Of a DNA stretch of 64,000 bases, positions 1 to 11,351 are shown one piece after another (within the stretch, counting starts at the first letter, position 1; each line of letters begins with the position of its first letter). Source of the stretch: Anarhynchus alexandrinus (Eukaryota; Chordata; Aves; Charadriiformes; Charadriidae); contig VUYV01000089.1 in the NCBI GenBank assembly GCA_008711295.1, positions 2,903,359 through 2,967,358 on the forward strand. The letters run 5' to 3'. The notes under the pieces were generated by a model. The model saw only the letters and a program-made list of their open reading frames with translations, was not told the origin of the DNA and searched no databases. The position numbers and the translations under genes were made by a program.

Positions 1-325
1 TGTGAGGCGATTCTCACCTGTCTGTAGAAGGCCTCATCAACTTCCCCATACTGATCAGGTGGCCTGTAATAGACACCCAGAACAGTGTTTCTCATATTAC
101 CCTGCCCCTTGATCCTTACCCACAAGCTCTCAACTTGCTCTTCGTCTGCTCCCAGGGAGAGCTTGATACATTCCAGTTCCTCTCTCACATAAAGAACAAC
201 TCCACCACCTTGCCTCGCTGGCCTATCTTTCCTAAAGAGAACATGTCCCTCCATGACAGTGTTCCAGTCATGTGAGCTATCCCACCACATCTCAGTAATT
301 GCAATATTGTATATATAGAATTGTT
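1..325 (-). mobile_element. CR1 LINE fragment: ORF2 AP-endonuclease domain
   Basis: Read on the minus strand, positions about 308 to 1 form one open frame that I recognise as the apurinic/apyrimidinic-type endonuclease at the N-terminus of CR1 ORF2, the enzyme that nicks target DNA to start retrotransposition. Visible landmarks are ITEMWWDSSHDW (the catalytic glutamate of ITE at 291-293), a GGGVVLYVREELEC segment and VYYRPPDQ. Weaker similarity may continue to about 325. The fragment runs off the window at base 1, so the rest of ORF2, including the GDFN motif and reverse transcriptase, would lie outside. The N-terminal side is cut off where LTR-like sequence begins. There are no in-frame stops within the 100 or so codons seen, but this is a partial transposon copy, not a host gene. 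Confidence 0.85.
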
Positions 326-329
326 TTCT

Positions 330-500
330 TATTAATACTATTATCTTTTCTTCTCTTTTTTATTAATATTTCATTAAAGTAATTATTTTTTTTTAATCCA
401 TAAGTTTCTCTCTCTCTTTCATTATTGTCTCCCTTGGGAAAGAAGTTAGAGACCGCATCTGTTGTTTGTTTTAGTGGCCAGCCCAGCCCAAGCCACAACA
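330..500 (+). mobile_element. Probable 3' end of an endogenous retrovirus LTR (truncated)
   Basis: This stretch resembles the R-U5 end of avian LTRs: an ATTAAA-type polyadenylation signal near 373, a T/CT-rich run (TCTCTCTCTCTTTC), then a GC-richer end finishing in CCACAACA at 500, which matches the usual CA terminus. No matching TG start or target-site duplication can be placed. The piece is only about 170 bp and begins where the CR1 endonuclease fragment stops, so the 5' part is missing or unrecognisable. The call rests on family resemblance from memory. An AT-rich unique sequence is the alternative. Confidence 0.4.
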
Positions 501-1242
501 GGGTCGAATGTTTTGTTTATAAACATCTTATCCCCACATAGCACAAAGTAATCTGTTTCAAATACAGTCTTGAGAACTTTGTCTGATTCTTTTCCCAGTC
601 ACCATTTAGGAAAGCTCATTTTATAAGAAAACATATGTGAAAGATAGTAACTGTATACCATGGTTTCTGAGCACTATCTAAATTTATTTCCCTTATCAGT
701 TATGCCCCCAAAGACATAAGCATGAAATTGTTACTTTCAAATCATACTCTATTCTTGGCCTGTTATCTTCATTGCCATCCTAACAAGATGAGGAGATGAG
801 GTCCCTTGTTGTAGTCTCACTTCAGGATGAAAAAGTAAGCAGGACTTCTGGCTAAAGAATTGAATTAGGTTCATATTTACAGCGTGTAAGAAAAAACTAT
901 TTTCTCCTCTTTTGGTGATACTGAGGTAAGTGGTCTTCAAAATGTTGAAGTCATCTGGCTGATAATGTTAAATTAATCCTATTAAATGAGACTAATTATT
1001 TCATACCTTAGACAATGCAGAACAATAAAATGGGGTGCCACTTCTGTCAGTTTACTTCATCCCAAATGCTGTGTGTTTTCTTTTTGTGAATAGGCAGAGT
1101 ATATTTTAGTTGATGATCTGTTTGTTCTTTTAGTTGCTGAGGTATGATGACTGGCAGAATTTAAATAGCTCAAGAATTGCCTGAAATCTTAGCAGTGTAG
1201 TGACAAAATTTATTTTTTTTACCTTAGTAATACAGAGATCAA
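501..1242. other. AT-rich noncoding stretch, nothing recognised
   Basis: No coding region, RNA gene or transposon is recognised. Short open frames here have no familiar motifs and look like chance. Confidence 0.6.
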
Positions 1243-1760
1243 ATTGGAGTACCTTGTCCAGTTCTGGGCTCCCCAGTTCAAGAGGGACAGGAAACTGCTG
1301 GAGAGAGTCCAGCGAAGGGCAACCAAGATGATTGAGGGATTGGAGCATCTCCCTTATGAGGAAAGGCTGAGAGAGCTGGGACTCTTTAGCCTGGAGAAGA
1401 GAAGGCTGAGGGGAGACCTTATTACTGCTTACAAATATCTAAAGGGTGGGTTGAAGGAGGATGGAGCCAGACTCTTTTCAGTGGTTCCCAATGACAGGAC
1501 GAGGGGCAATGGGCATAAGTTGGAATACAGGAAGTTCCGTTCCAACACACGGAAAAACTTCTTTACAGTTAGGGTGACAGAGCACTGGAACAGGCTGCCC
1601 AGGGAGGTTGTGGAGTCCCCTTCTCTGGAGATTTTCAAGACCCGCCTGGATGCAGTCCTGAGTAATGTGCTCTGGGCAATCCTGCTTTGGCAGGGGAGTT
1701 GGACTAGATGATCTCTAGAGGTCCCTTCCAACTCTGAAAATTCTGTGATTCTGTGATTCC
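1243..1760 (+). mobile_element. CR1 LINE, 5'-truncated 3' end (copy with ATTCTGTG tail)
   Basis: The frame from 1244 to 1711 encodes the conserved C-terminal part of CR1 ORF2, which follows the reverse transcriptase core. Landmarks in order are [56 protein letters not shown] and [17 protein letters not shown]. The frame is uninterrupted but its first codon is TTG in the middle of the domain, so there is no true start. The 3' untranslated end has the CR1 hallmark TTGGACTAGATGATCTCTAG and finishes with two ATTCTGTG octamers near 1740-1757. Extreme 5' truncation is normal for CR1 because reverse transcription usually stops early. The closest relative in the window is the copy at 15256-16113. Confidence 0.95.
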
Positions 1761-2864
1761 TTCTAAACATGAAGGAGAGTCCCGGGTGGGCTAAGCTGTC
1801 TGGCTTATGTGCTGGAGATCTGAGGAGTGCAACAGCAGAGACCAGCACCCACCTTCGCTGCCATCAGTAACCACTGAGCATGACACATCCTACACATTGC
1901 TCACAGGTGCTTGGAAAGGTGGTTTTTTGCCTGAAGTGAAGCAAGTGCTCTTAAAACTCTTATCTGGAAAAAAAACTGAAGACTAACTGGTCGGTGGGAG
2001 GCAAAGGAAGGTCTGGGAACAGCTGTTTTTGAAGAGGGCTACTATTTTCTGAACTAAATTTCCATTTATTTTTGTCCAGTGCTCTTTTACCTTGTATTCT
2101 TTTATCACAGAAAAGATCATCCAAATGTTGTAGTAAGTATTATAATCAGACTGAAAATATTAATGCTGAAAATTCAAGAAATACCTGGTGAGAAACCTGC
2201 AGACTCTGTGTGTCTGACCAGTCAAAATCTTTGGATTGTTTTACACATATATAAATGTACGCATGCACAAAAAACAATAACAACAACAACAAAAAAACAA
2301 AACAGAAAGGTCCTAGCAACAACCTAAACAAAGACAAAGAAAAACCCCTGGTAGCAAAAAGGTGAGGTGACATCTCATACACTTCTTTCTGTCAGACAAG
2401 TGAAGTCTTGTTTAAACCAAGCTCTAGGATTAAGCTGTATTCTTGCCTCAAATGCTAGAGTATGATTGTGTTTGGGTTGGGTGAGGGAATTTTGGCACTT
2501 TTGTAGTTCTTTGACATATGACATAGTCTAGTACAACTTGTCACGACGCCAAAGATGATTATGTCCTTCAGCACGAACACCAGCATTATTAACATTCTCA
2601 GAAAGACAAAAAATTCTGACTTAAGAACATTTAACTGCTTAGAGGGTTGTGTTTTTCAGCAGCTCAAGGAAATATATACTTGAATGCTTGCAGCTAGTGT
2701 GGTGATAGCAGAGGACTTGTTAGTTGTGAATACTTAAGGATTCATTTAGACCACCAGACTTGCATGGTAGATTTCAAACCCAAGCAATTTGTACTTGCAA
2801 TGAAAGCCTTCATACTGCACAAAAGATACCCAATCACAAATATGACAGAGCAGATGGAGGACTG

Positions 2865-2894
2865 TTTGGTTTTTGGTTTTGGTTTTGGTTTTTT
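2865..2894. repeat. (TTTTGG)n simple repeat
   Basis: About four to five imperfect tandem units of T3-5GG can be read directly. Small T/G-rich microsatellite with no further significance visible. Confidence 0.8.
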
Positions 2895-3744
2895 ACATAA
2901 CTCAAGATCTGTACTTAAATTCTCTGCCTTTTGAAAATTAATTATGTTTGATAGCTACTAAAATGGAACAGTGTAAGAATTAATCAAAATTCTATAATCA
3001 AAAAATGTTAACTTCCTTGATTCCTGTATGTAATTGTTGCATAATTAATTGTCCAAAGTACTGGAGTACAAGTTGTTTTTATTCCTAAATTTAAAAGATG
3101 GGCAAGTGGCATGGATTTCTTAGATTAGGAGCACAAGGAACCAAGAACTTGGATCAGTACTGTGTATGTAGTATTCACATGGATGGTGTGGTAGTGGTCA
3201 TACAATTGTACGGTCTCAGCCTATCTTTGTCGTCTTCTTCCTTGAGTTGTGGAGGGATTTTCATCAAAACAAGATCTCTGGTTCAATGACCTTCTTCAAT
3301 TCATAAAGCTGTAAAAATTCAGACACACCCTAAACTCCTTGGTGTCCATCAGAAATCTGTTCGGTGATGCTAAAAAGGTGCAGAATTTATAGGTAATGAC
3401 TGAATTTAACTCAACTATTCCTGAATGTTTGCTGTTTTAGCTTAATTAAAGCCATTCCTTGATTTTTGGCTGATTTGAGAAAAGAGGTAAAGCAGTGCAT
3501 TTAATCCTCAAAGCTGAGATCAACCTGTTCTTGAGAAGGGAACTTCTTGGGGCAGAGGACTTTCTGGCTTGGATGTTGGTGTGAATGCTGTTGCCTCAAG
3601 ACAGCTATCTCTAGTCTAAGAGATCTCTAGTCTGTGGCCTCAAGAATTCCTGAAAAGGAGGGACTTTTTGTATACAATGCCCATGACTGTTTTTGCCTTT
3701 ATCAAGTGCACCATTTTGGACTGTAAGCTCCCAAGGTAAGAAAA

Positions 3745-3915
3745 CGTCAATGTATTTGTGTGTGTTTATATAAGTATATATACACATGTATGTATATGTA
3801 GCCTAACCAAGACTAATTCTATGTATGTATACATAAATATAGCCTAATGAAATACACATATATATAATCATATGTATATGATGATATATCGATATATGTA
3901 CATATGATTAGCTAT
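3745..3915. repeat. Imperfect AT-rich (ATGTATAT) microsatellite
   Basis: Alternating TATA, TGTA and ACATAT steps dominate this region, with many self-complementary pieces such as TATATCGATATA. The phrase TAGCCTAA occurs twice (about 3799 and 3841), suggesting a small internal duplication. It is an interrupted, probably old microsatellite. Confidence 0.7.
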
Positions 3916-4299
3916 CCAAATGTTTCAGTAACAAATCAGATCTGTCTGGAGAGGAATAGTTATATATTCTCTTTATGAACTAGAGTTGTGGGAGAGCTAT
4001 GTGAAAATATAAATATAAAGCATGAATAGCAACTGATGGTTTTTGAACAAATATACAGCACAGTTATAAGGGCTGGGGTTTTTGGACAAAAGGACTACAA
4101 CAGCAAAGTAACTTTCTCCATCCTGGTGCAGTGGCTGCAAAACTTAAACTACATTCTAGGATAGCTCAGGTTAAGATTGGTGCTGAAATACCTTAAAGAT
4201 ATTTGTCTCATCTTTTCGGAAAGTTCTTAGTAATTGTCATGCGAACAAGACAAGTTCTCATGTCTCCTGATGATTCTTAGATTACTCTTCAAAGCTTGT

Positions 4300-4580
4300 A
4301 TGACTAATGTGCTGCCCTAGATATTTGCCACTCCTGGGGGCTGGCATCAGTCTGTGGCAGGTCCCAGGGGGTGGCTGAGCTGCCCTTGGCCTGAGCGGGG
4401 CTGAGCTGGGTTTATCAGTCGCCCTGTGGCCCAGTGCCCATTGCCCAGTCGGTCTGAGCTCCAGCTCTGTGAGTGCCCCTGGGGAAGGGGCTGATGGCCC
4501 CAGGTAGTCCTTGCTGGACAAACAGCCCTCAGGGGATATTGGAAGGCTTTGGGCAGCTTTCACCCCTTTCCTTGGAGTGA
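4300..4580. other. GC-rich island of unknown origin
   Basis: This 280-bp block is conspicuously richer in G and C than its surroundings and full of CTGAGC, GGGGCTG and CCCAG words, with only a few CpG dinucleotides. A 93-codon minus-strand frame crosses it (4282-4563), proline/serine/alanine-rich with no motif I recognise, as expected from composition alone. Candidates are a degraded LTR, a decayed CpG island or a minisatellite-like unique sequence. The sequence alone does not decide. Confidence 0.4.
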
Positions 4581-7500
4581 GGGGAAAGGGAGCAGGCAGG
4601 GATGTATGAAATGAAAAGAAAATGCATGAAAAGAAAGTGAAAGGGACTCCTGGGCTGAGGAGAAAGAGACCACACCACCGCCATCAAACATATCCTCACT
4701 AAGACTCAAGGACACTGACAAGTGACCATGACACTTTCCCCACTACACTCTTTCTTACATAATCTGAAGTGTCAACCTTAGGACCCAGATGGATATTAGG
4801 AGGGTTAGTGTAACACTAGAGAAAAGGGTATTACTAAGTTTTCTACTGTAGTAATATTAAAGATGACTACAGCTGTTAAGGTTTATTGTTTTGGATGGTA
4901 TTATTGCAACTGACCTAATGATAACTACATTTTTTATTTTAATTAGGGTATTAAGATTTTAAATGGCCTACCAAGATATTTATGGTTTCAAAAGTAAAGT
5001 TGTTTTCCTTTTTCCCATAACAGGATCTTGATGTAACTGGGGGGTAAGATCATTTCATGAAAGATAAGACGTTGCCTTCTTAGAATCCTGAGCTGGACAT
5101 GAGCCAATCTTTCCTAACTTGTTGCTGGACTCTGGTGGTGAGATGTGGCAGTCTTCTTCCATCTGCACCTATTCTGCTTACATCTCTTATGCTTTTCTCT
5201 GAAGAAGAACTTGCATGGAGGTGGGGGGTGTGTTTGTCTCTTTTTGTTTGCTCATGCATTGTGAACATGTGAATTGATTTAGAAAATACTGCTTTAACAA
5301 CATCTGCAGAGGCTATACATGTGTAACTCCTGCCACTGACAACAGTGAGAAGAGGTGTTTTATTAATGTCAGTTTAGGGTGAGAGACTGATAAAATGAAA
5401 AGGGATCCTTTGGCTCAGGGTCCCATCTCATTATCATTGCACTACAGGGAGCTGATTTTCAACTGGGAGATAGCTGTCTAAGAAGGTGTGTGGGCAATTA
5501 ATTGATTGCTAAACCCTGAAATGCTTTCTTGCTGTGCTGTGGTGTTTCCACCCACTTTAGTTTTTAGAGGGGAGGGCAAGGGAAGAGGAAGTAAGGGTGT
5601 ATGTCTGTACACTGAAATATGGTGGAAGAGCAGAGAATCGGGGCTTCTGTTTTCATCTAAGTGTTTTCATTAGAGTCACAGCAACGAGAAGACGATGATG
5701 TGGTAGTGAGAATCCCAGCTGTTCAGTGCATTTTTCTTCAAACACGTCTTTGAATCTTTTATACCTTTTTCTTGCACACCCAATCTAACGTAATAACCTT
5801 CTTTTATTTTCCTTATAAATACTGAGTCTCTTGAGCAATGAGTTTAGTAAATATCACTTTTAAAGTAATTTATTCCAGGATGAACTCCTTAAAGAAGTAA
5901 AATTCATAGCCATTTTAAGTATTGTGGGTAAAGTATTGGATTTGTATTGTGGGTTTATGAATACCCAAGTAATTATCACCTATTTCCTGTAAAGGTTTTT
6001 CAGGTACGCCTTGCATGCAAATCTCAGCATTTGTGAATTTTGTCCTTTCAAACAGAAGCAGCATGTAACATATTCAATAACACAATGAACCTTAATCAGT
6101 GTTTACCTCTCCAGTAAATAGATGTTTTCCAGTCAGCAAGTGTGAAATAAGTAATACTGTCCCTCAGTCATACTGCTTTTGATACAGACAGTTAAGTCTA
6201 AAGACAAGTATTTTAAAGTGTAGTATATTAGGAGGTAGTTGATACATCCCCTGAAAAACCATAAGGTGAATAAACTTGATCTTCATCTTATTGCTGTTCT
6301 TGACCCTAGACGGTTGTGTTAAACAGTAAAACTTGATCTGTACTGGCTTCACAATTCTGAGATTGACTAGCAATAATATTTTTCTTTAAGTGCATTCACT
6401 GGAAAAGAAGGGTTTATTGGATTAAATGGCCGTTCCAGATGTACACTGATTGATAGCTTGAGCACCTTCCATGCTGGTGCAGATTTTCAAAGCAGGGTAA
6501 TGACATCAATACTCTGCTTGCTAGTTACTCATCTTAGATGTAAGAAAATGTTAAAAAATAATTTGGTGGTTTTTTAGGTATTTGAAAATATTTTTTTAAT
6601 CTAGTTTAAGAAAACAGTCTTGACAGTCATAGGAAGAAATCTGCTTTGAGTGTTTCTAAAATGTATTCTTTGGTACAGTTTAGAATATGTTAAATATATT
6701 GGATTTAAATGTTCAAAAAACATTAAAATTATTTATGTGTACATATGCTCTGCCCAAGTATTATACACTATTTTCTATTTTTCTGAAGAATCAAATATTG
6801 TTGTTTCTTTCTGATGCAACTTCTAAAATTTATTTACTTACTCAGCTTTGTTCCGGTGTTTTGGATTATTATGTAAAGTCTGGTTAAAGTAATCCAAATA
6901 TGATAGTCTAATTATGAGGCTAATTAATACATAAACTTTCTTTATCAAAATAGATTATGAAGATTATTTTTAATGTAAGTGGATTTTTCTGTATTTTATG
7001 TTTTCATTTTTGTCATTAAGGCTAGAAAGTATACTAATTCCCTTTGTAAATTCCAAATAATATTTACAAAGAGAAATACACTCATGCAATAGAAAAGAAA
7101 ACATATTAGGCATACCTTTCAGTTTATTATATGTGAGGATATAAAGAATCATTATGCCATCTGAATTAAGATGGCTTTGTATGTTATATATTTCATCTTC
7201 AGAAGTGAAAGTACAGGTATAAGCCCCATCTTCCTTTCTGCCTGTAGTAGAGTACCAAACTTTTTCAAATAATCGTAAAAAAACCTCTTTCTGCTCTTTG
7301 CATGGGCTAGGAGGGTACATGGATTTAGGTAAGTCTCTTGAAATGATGGGAATAATAATGTGAATCCAAAACTGAAATGTTGCACACCTGTGTGACTTTT
7401 ACACACGAATAATTTCTGGGTAGATTTTCCTGTGCAGACACAAACTACAGCTCCTTTGAATGCTTGAGTTCTGAGTGCTGCCTTTCTCATTTCTCTGCCT

Positions 7501-8935
7501 TACATATAGTCTTACAGATGATCATTTTTATTTATTTTTTTTAAACATCAGATACATGTTCAGATTTTGCAGAAAAGAGGGAGACTAAATAGGGTTTTCT
7601 TAATGCATGTGCTATGTAGTGGGTTGCGACAGATTTAATTCTCTATTGCTTCATGCTCCAGAGTGATTCCAGTTAATTACTTTCTGGAAGCTGCTTTTTG
7701 GAATACCTTTCTGAAAGAGCTGCTGAGCTATTTATGACCACCTCTTACAGAAGGTTGATGGTCATCATACATAAGCATGACACAATTAAGCAAATACACC
7801 TTCCATATCCCTTTATTTTTAATTGAAATCTTTATCTTTCTCTGTGAGAAGAAAATAATTTGTGTACTTCATAATGTACTACAGGCTCTAAAGAATGCTT
7901 TTAATTATTCAGAATTAGTATTAGTCTTGCATCAATTGTTTTATGTATTTTACCTGATAACATTTCCAACTCAATGTCTACCTAAAAGAAAGAACAATTT
8001 TTCATATATGTTCCTTGCTAGTGGGAAAGAGGTGTATTAAACATTTTTAAAATTGTTTCTGTACTCTTAACTTTTTATAGTGATGAGATATGGTTATACT
8101 TTAAAAACCATTTATGATAGCTTGCATAAGAAGATTTGAGAAATGCATTTAGAAAGCATAACATACTCATTATTAACTAATTTCTACTCATTTAATTTCA
8201 TGGCAAATTAAAAAAATATCCAAATTCATCAACATGTTATGGTCTTAAATTAGTTTCTATTGATATTGCATCTGAACCACCTTTAAAGAATACTGTACAA
8301 CACTGGAAAATCTGGACAATTATTCTGAATCACCCCAAATCCACACATCCTGTAATTCCTAACAAATTGAAGACAAAAAAAAAAAAATTATTAGCAGTAA
8401 TAGTACAGTGCTTCCAGAGAGTTCCATAAAAATTTGAGTACTAACCATTTAAATGTAAATCCAGAATAGCAGGTGTATGCAGTTAAAATGGTTCCTGTTT
8501 ATTGTCTAGGGAATAATTGAAGCAAGTCATCTTCCAGGACAATCACAGAATTGTAGTCCATCTTCTGTTGGTTTGTTGTTTTTTTTTTTCTCTTAAGCTA
8601 CCCACCCAGCTCCTTTGTGCAATATTTTGCAAAATAAAGTCTCTGCTTTTAAAAATTAAATGTGTAAAGAAAAGGATGTAAAACCACATGAAAGGATGTT
8701 TTCTGTCTTAGCATGCATCTCAAAATGAAATGAACTCCTTAGGCTAGAATGGAGTTTGTAGAATGGTCTTACTATAGCTATGCATCTTTTCAAAGTTTGT
8801 ATGTGTGGTACAGTTTTTTATGTTTATTTTAAATTCATATGTCATGTATTTGTGGAAAGGATTATCAAAAGTATAGCTGTAGATGAACAATAATGGTTGA
8901 GATCCCAGAAGCTGGGTTTGGAGGAGTGCACGTGT
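4581..8935. other. AT-rich noncoding stretch, nothing recognised
   Basis: No transposon, RNA gene or coding exon is recognised in this 4.3-kb interval. Frames of 60-116 codons (for example minus-strand 6970-7490) lack known domains and are attributed to chance in AT-rich DNA. Confidence 0.55.
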
Positions 8936-8940
8936 GTAAC
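8936..8940. repeat. Target-site duplication, left copy (GTAAC)
   Basis: GTAAC immediately precedes the TG that starts the solo LTR and is repeated exactly after its terminal CA at 9513-9517. A 5-bp duplication is typical of the integrases of some retrovirus groups, including ERVL-like elements. Confidence 0.9.
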
Positions 8941-9192
8941 TGTAATGGTTTCAGCTGGGATGGAGTTAACTTTTTTGCTAGCAGCTTGTGTAGTGCTCTG
9001 TGTTGGATTTGGGATGGGAATAGTGTTATAGCACACTAATGTCTTTGGCTGTTGCTAGGCCTTTTCTGCTCCTCATACCACCCTGACAGTAAGTAGGCTG
9101 GAAGTGCACAAGAATTTGGGAGGGAACAGCCAGGAAAGCTGTCCCCAGCTGACCAAAGGAATATTGCGTGCCATATGATGTCATGCTCAGCA

Positions 9193-9199
9193 TATAAAG
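9193..9199 (+). promoter_or_regulatory. LTR TATA box
   Basis: TATAAAG lies 253 bp into the LTR, where a U3 core promoter is expected, about 190 bp upstream of the polyadenylation signal. Whether it still drives transcription cannot be read from sequence. Confidence 0.7.
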
Positions 9200-9379
9200 G
9201 TGGAGGAAGGAGGAAGGGGGGGTGTTCAGAGTGATGGCATTTGTCTTTCCAAGTAACTGTTACGTGTGATGGAGCCCTGCTTTCCTGGAGATGGCTGAAC
9301 ACCTGCCTGCCCACGGGAAGCAGGGAATGAATGCCTTGTTTTGCTTTGCTTGCGTGCGTGTGCAGCTTTTTCTCTACCT

Positions 9380-9385
9380 ATTAAA
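9380..9385 (+). promoter_or_regulatory. LTR polyadenylation signal (ATTAAA)
   Basis: ATTAAA is followed by CTGTCTTTATCTC, the same order seen in the R/U5 part of related avian LTRs. It would have ended the proviral transcript. Confidence 0.65.
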
Positions 9386-9512
9386 CTGTCTTTATCTCAA
9401 TCTATAAGTTTTTCCTCACTTTTACTCTTCTGATTCTCTCCCCCATCCCACTGGGGAAAAGTGAGTGAGCAGCAGCATAGTTCTAGCTGCTGGCTGGGGT
9501 TAAACCACGACA

Positions 9513-9517
9513 GTAAC
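9513..9517. repeat. Target-site duplication, right copy (GTAAC)
   Basis: Exact copy of 8936-8940, directly after the terminal CA of the LTR. The perfect match shows that both LTR ends are intact. Confidence 0.9.
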
Positions 9518-11075
9518 ACATACACCTTTGTCTAGCAAAAAGTCCAAACTCCAGGACATCTCACTGCATAAGTCTTGATTCTTCAGTGTTTCAGAAGCAA
9601 TGCTTTTAGGTTTTTTGATTTTTTTTTCTTTGGTTTTCAGTGTTTTTTTAAAACTAAGGAAATGCATCAGAGTCTGTGCCACATGGTATTCTTTATAACT
9701 TCTTTATTTGCAACTAACAGTCACATTAAGGAATTAGAAGTCTTGTGTAGCCTTTCATTTCATCCATAAAGAGCAGTAATAACTAGAAAAACAAATAGGT
9801 TTTGAAATAGTTGTTAGTGTTTAAATAAAATGCAGGGATTTTTTTTTTATTTTTTTTTTTTACTGCTGAGCTCTGTCCTTGAAAAGTTTGCATATATACT
9901 CTTTCTTAACGGGTAATCCATTCAGATTCCAGAAAATCCCCAAATGTTTTCAAGCATCCCAGCTCCTGTTATTGTTAAGCCATATGCATCCATCTTATGT
10001 TACTATACATTTTATTGACTTAGCAGGTAGCAGAATGTTTTTCTGAAACTGTTTTCTTCAATAGCAATGTAAAATAATTGAGTTATCAACCTGTTTTGAC
10101 CAAAGGGCCAGAAATTTTGTTGAATTAATAATAAAAAAATAAATTAGTGGTCTAAAGCAAACCTTAGCAATCCTGCTTCAGGTTTCTTGTTTCTTTGACT
10201 AAATGCAGAGAAGTAGTGTCTTTCATAGTATATACATTGTGGATGTCAAATATTCAACTGATAGTTCAAAACTAGTACTCTTTCCAGTTTAGAGCTCTCT
10301 GTACATAATTTCTGCTCATTCAAAACTGTGGAGGTCTTGTTAAACTTCCAATGTGATGTAGTTTTGAGATTCAAAATCCATGGTCATTGCCATCTGGTCT
10401 TACCTGTCTAAAATTCTGTGGGTTTTGGTGGCAACCAAACAGAATGGACTTGTACAAAACTGAGATTTGCCAACTGCAAGTGTTGGCAAAAGTATAAGCA
10501 CATCTTATTAAAACAAAAATAGGTATTTAAAAATATGCATAGTACAGTAATTGAAAAGTGATTGGATGAAGTTAATAGGGCAATAAGAAAGAAGCCCTGC
10601 TCTCCTGTAAATCACTGGGGTCTGATTCTGGAGGTGCAGTGTGGTCCGCAGTGCAGAGCAGAGGGGCTGTTCCACAGAGTCTTGGTTTAAAAAGCCAAAG
10701 GCAAGGAAGACAAAACTGTTCTGGAGAACGTTACAAGAAACCAAGGTCTTTGCTGTAAGGCACTGATCTACAAAAGATCAGTTTGTGAAATTTTGACATT
10801 TATTTTTCACTTTTATGGGTTCCAGGGAACTATGTAACACCATTACATGCATATGCAAAAAAGCCTAAGCTTATTTTTGGAGAACAAAATGATTGTCTAG
10901 AAAATGTGTTTAAAAGGACACAAGAGATGCTGTCACAGGAACTCCATCTGTTCTTGAGCTGATGTTATGCTTGAATATACAGGTGCTCTAATAAGTATAT
11001 TAATCAGCTGGGCAGAAAACATGATGTTGCATAGTTTCATAGGTACTTAGAGGTATTGCATACACTGATAGTCCT
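9518..11075. other. Noncoding stretch with poly-T tracts
   Basis: No gene or transposon is recognised. It contains a nearly pure T tract at 9838-9861 and other short homopolymers. Confidence 0.6.
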
Positions 11076-11351
11076 ATGCTTCATGTGTGGCACATGAAGA
11101 TAGCTGGCTGGCAGGGGTCATGGCTGTTTACTCTCTTTAAGAGAAGATACTCAGAAGGGAGTGGCCAGCTGGGAGTGAAAGGCTGTGAGGGAGGTACATG
11201 CAGGTTTTTTGATACATGTGGGTTTTTTCATCATGAATCGGTTTACACGAAACCAGGCCTGTGGGTAACAAATGGGGTACACCTGTCTCAAAGGATGAAA
11301 AAGATTTTTGCACAGGAGTTGGCAGACCTTATTGAAAGAGATTTAAACTAG
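11076..11351 (+). pseudogene. CR1 ORF1 C-terminal remnant (SGNH-type esterase tail)
   Basis: The 91-codon frame ends with GLWVTNGVHLSQRMKKIF followed by AQELADLIERDLN and a stop at 11349-11351. CR1 ORF1 proteins carry an SGNH-hydrolase (esterase) domain thought to help the element's ribonucleoprotein. The DGVHLS-like stretch fits its last conserved block, where an aspartate and a histidine belong to the catalytic triad. Here the aspartate position reads asparagine (AAT, 11271-11273) while the histidine (11280-11282) is kept, so this copy would be catalytically impaired even if translated. Upstream residues GWQGSWLFTLF and GCEGGT also look CR1-like. The identification of the block is from family knowledge. 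Confidence 0.7.

Larger units (their letters stand above)
1761..4299. other. Noncoding stretch with two simple repeats
   Basis: No gene is recognised. The stretch holds a TTTTGG repeat (2865-2894), a short CAA/A-rich run near 2275-2310 and an ATGTATAT-rich microsatellite (3745-3915). Open frames inside it are short and motif-free. Confidence 0.55.
8941..9512 (+). mobile_element. Solo LTR of an avian endogenous retrovirus
   Basis: A 572-bp unit starts with TGTAATGGTTTCAGCTGGG and ends with GGGTTAAACCACGACA, i.e. TG...CA termini, flanked by identical GTAAC duplications. These terminal phrases are familiar from very common avian LTRs. Inside, in the expected order for U3-R-U5 on the plus strand, are a TATA box (9193-9199), a polyadenylation signal ATTAAA (9380-9385) and a pyrimidine-rich U5. 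There is no gag, pol or env sequence on either side, so the provirus was reduced to one LTR by recombination between its two LTRs. The minus-strand frame at 9036-9314 is an antisense shadow. The 5-bp duplication points to an ERVL-like group, but the exact family is not established. Confidence 0.92.

Noticed and set aside
292..498. 68-codon minus-strand open frame
   Set aside because: It covers the antisense of the LTR-like end and the CR1 junction. Low-complexity composition, no domain.
9036..9314. 92-codon minus-strand open frame
   Set aside because: It lies entirely antisense inside the solo LTR and has no motif, so it is a shadow of the element.
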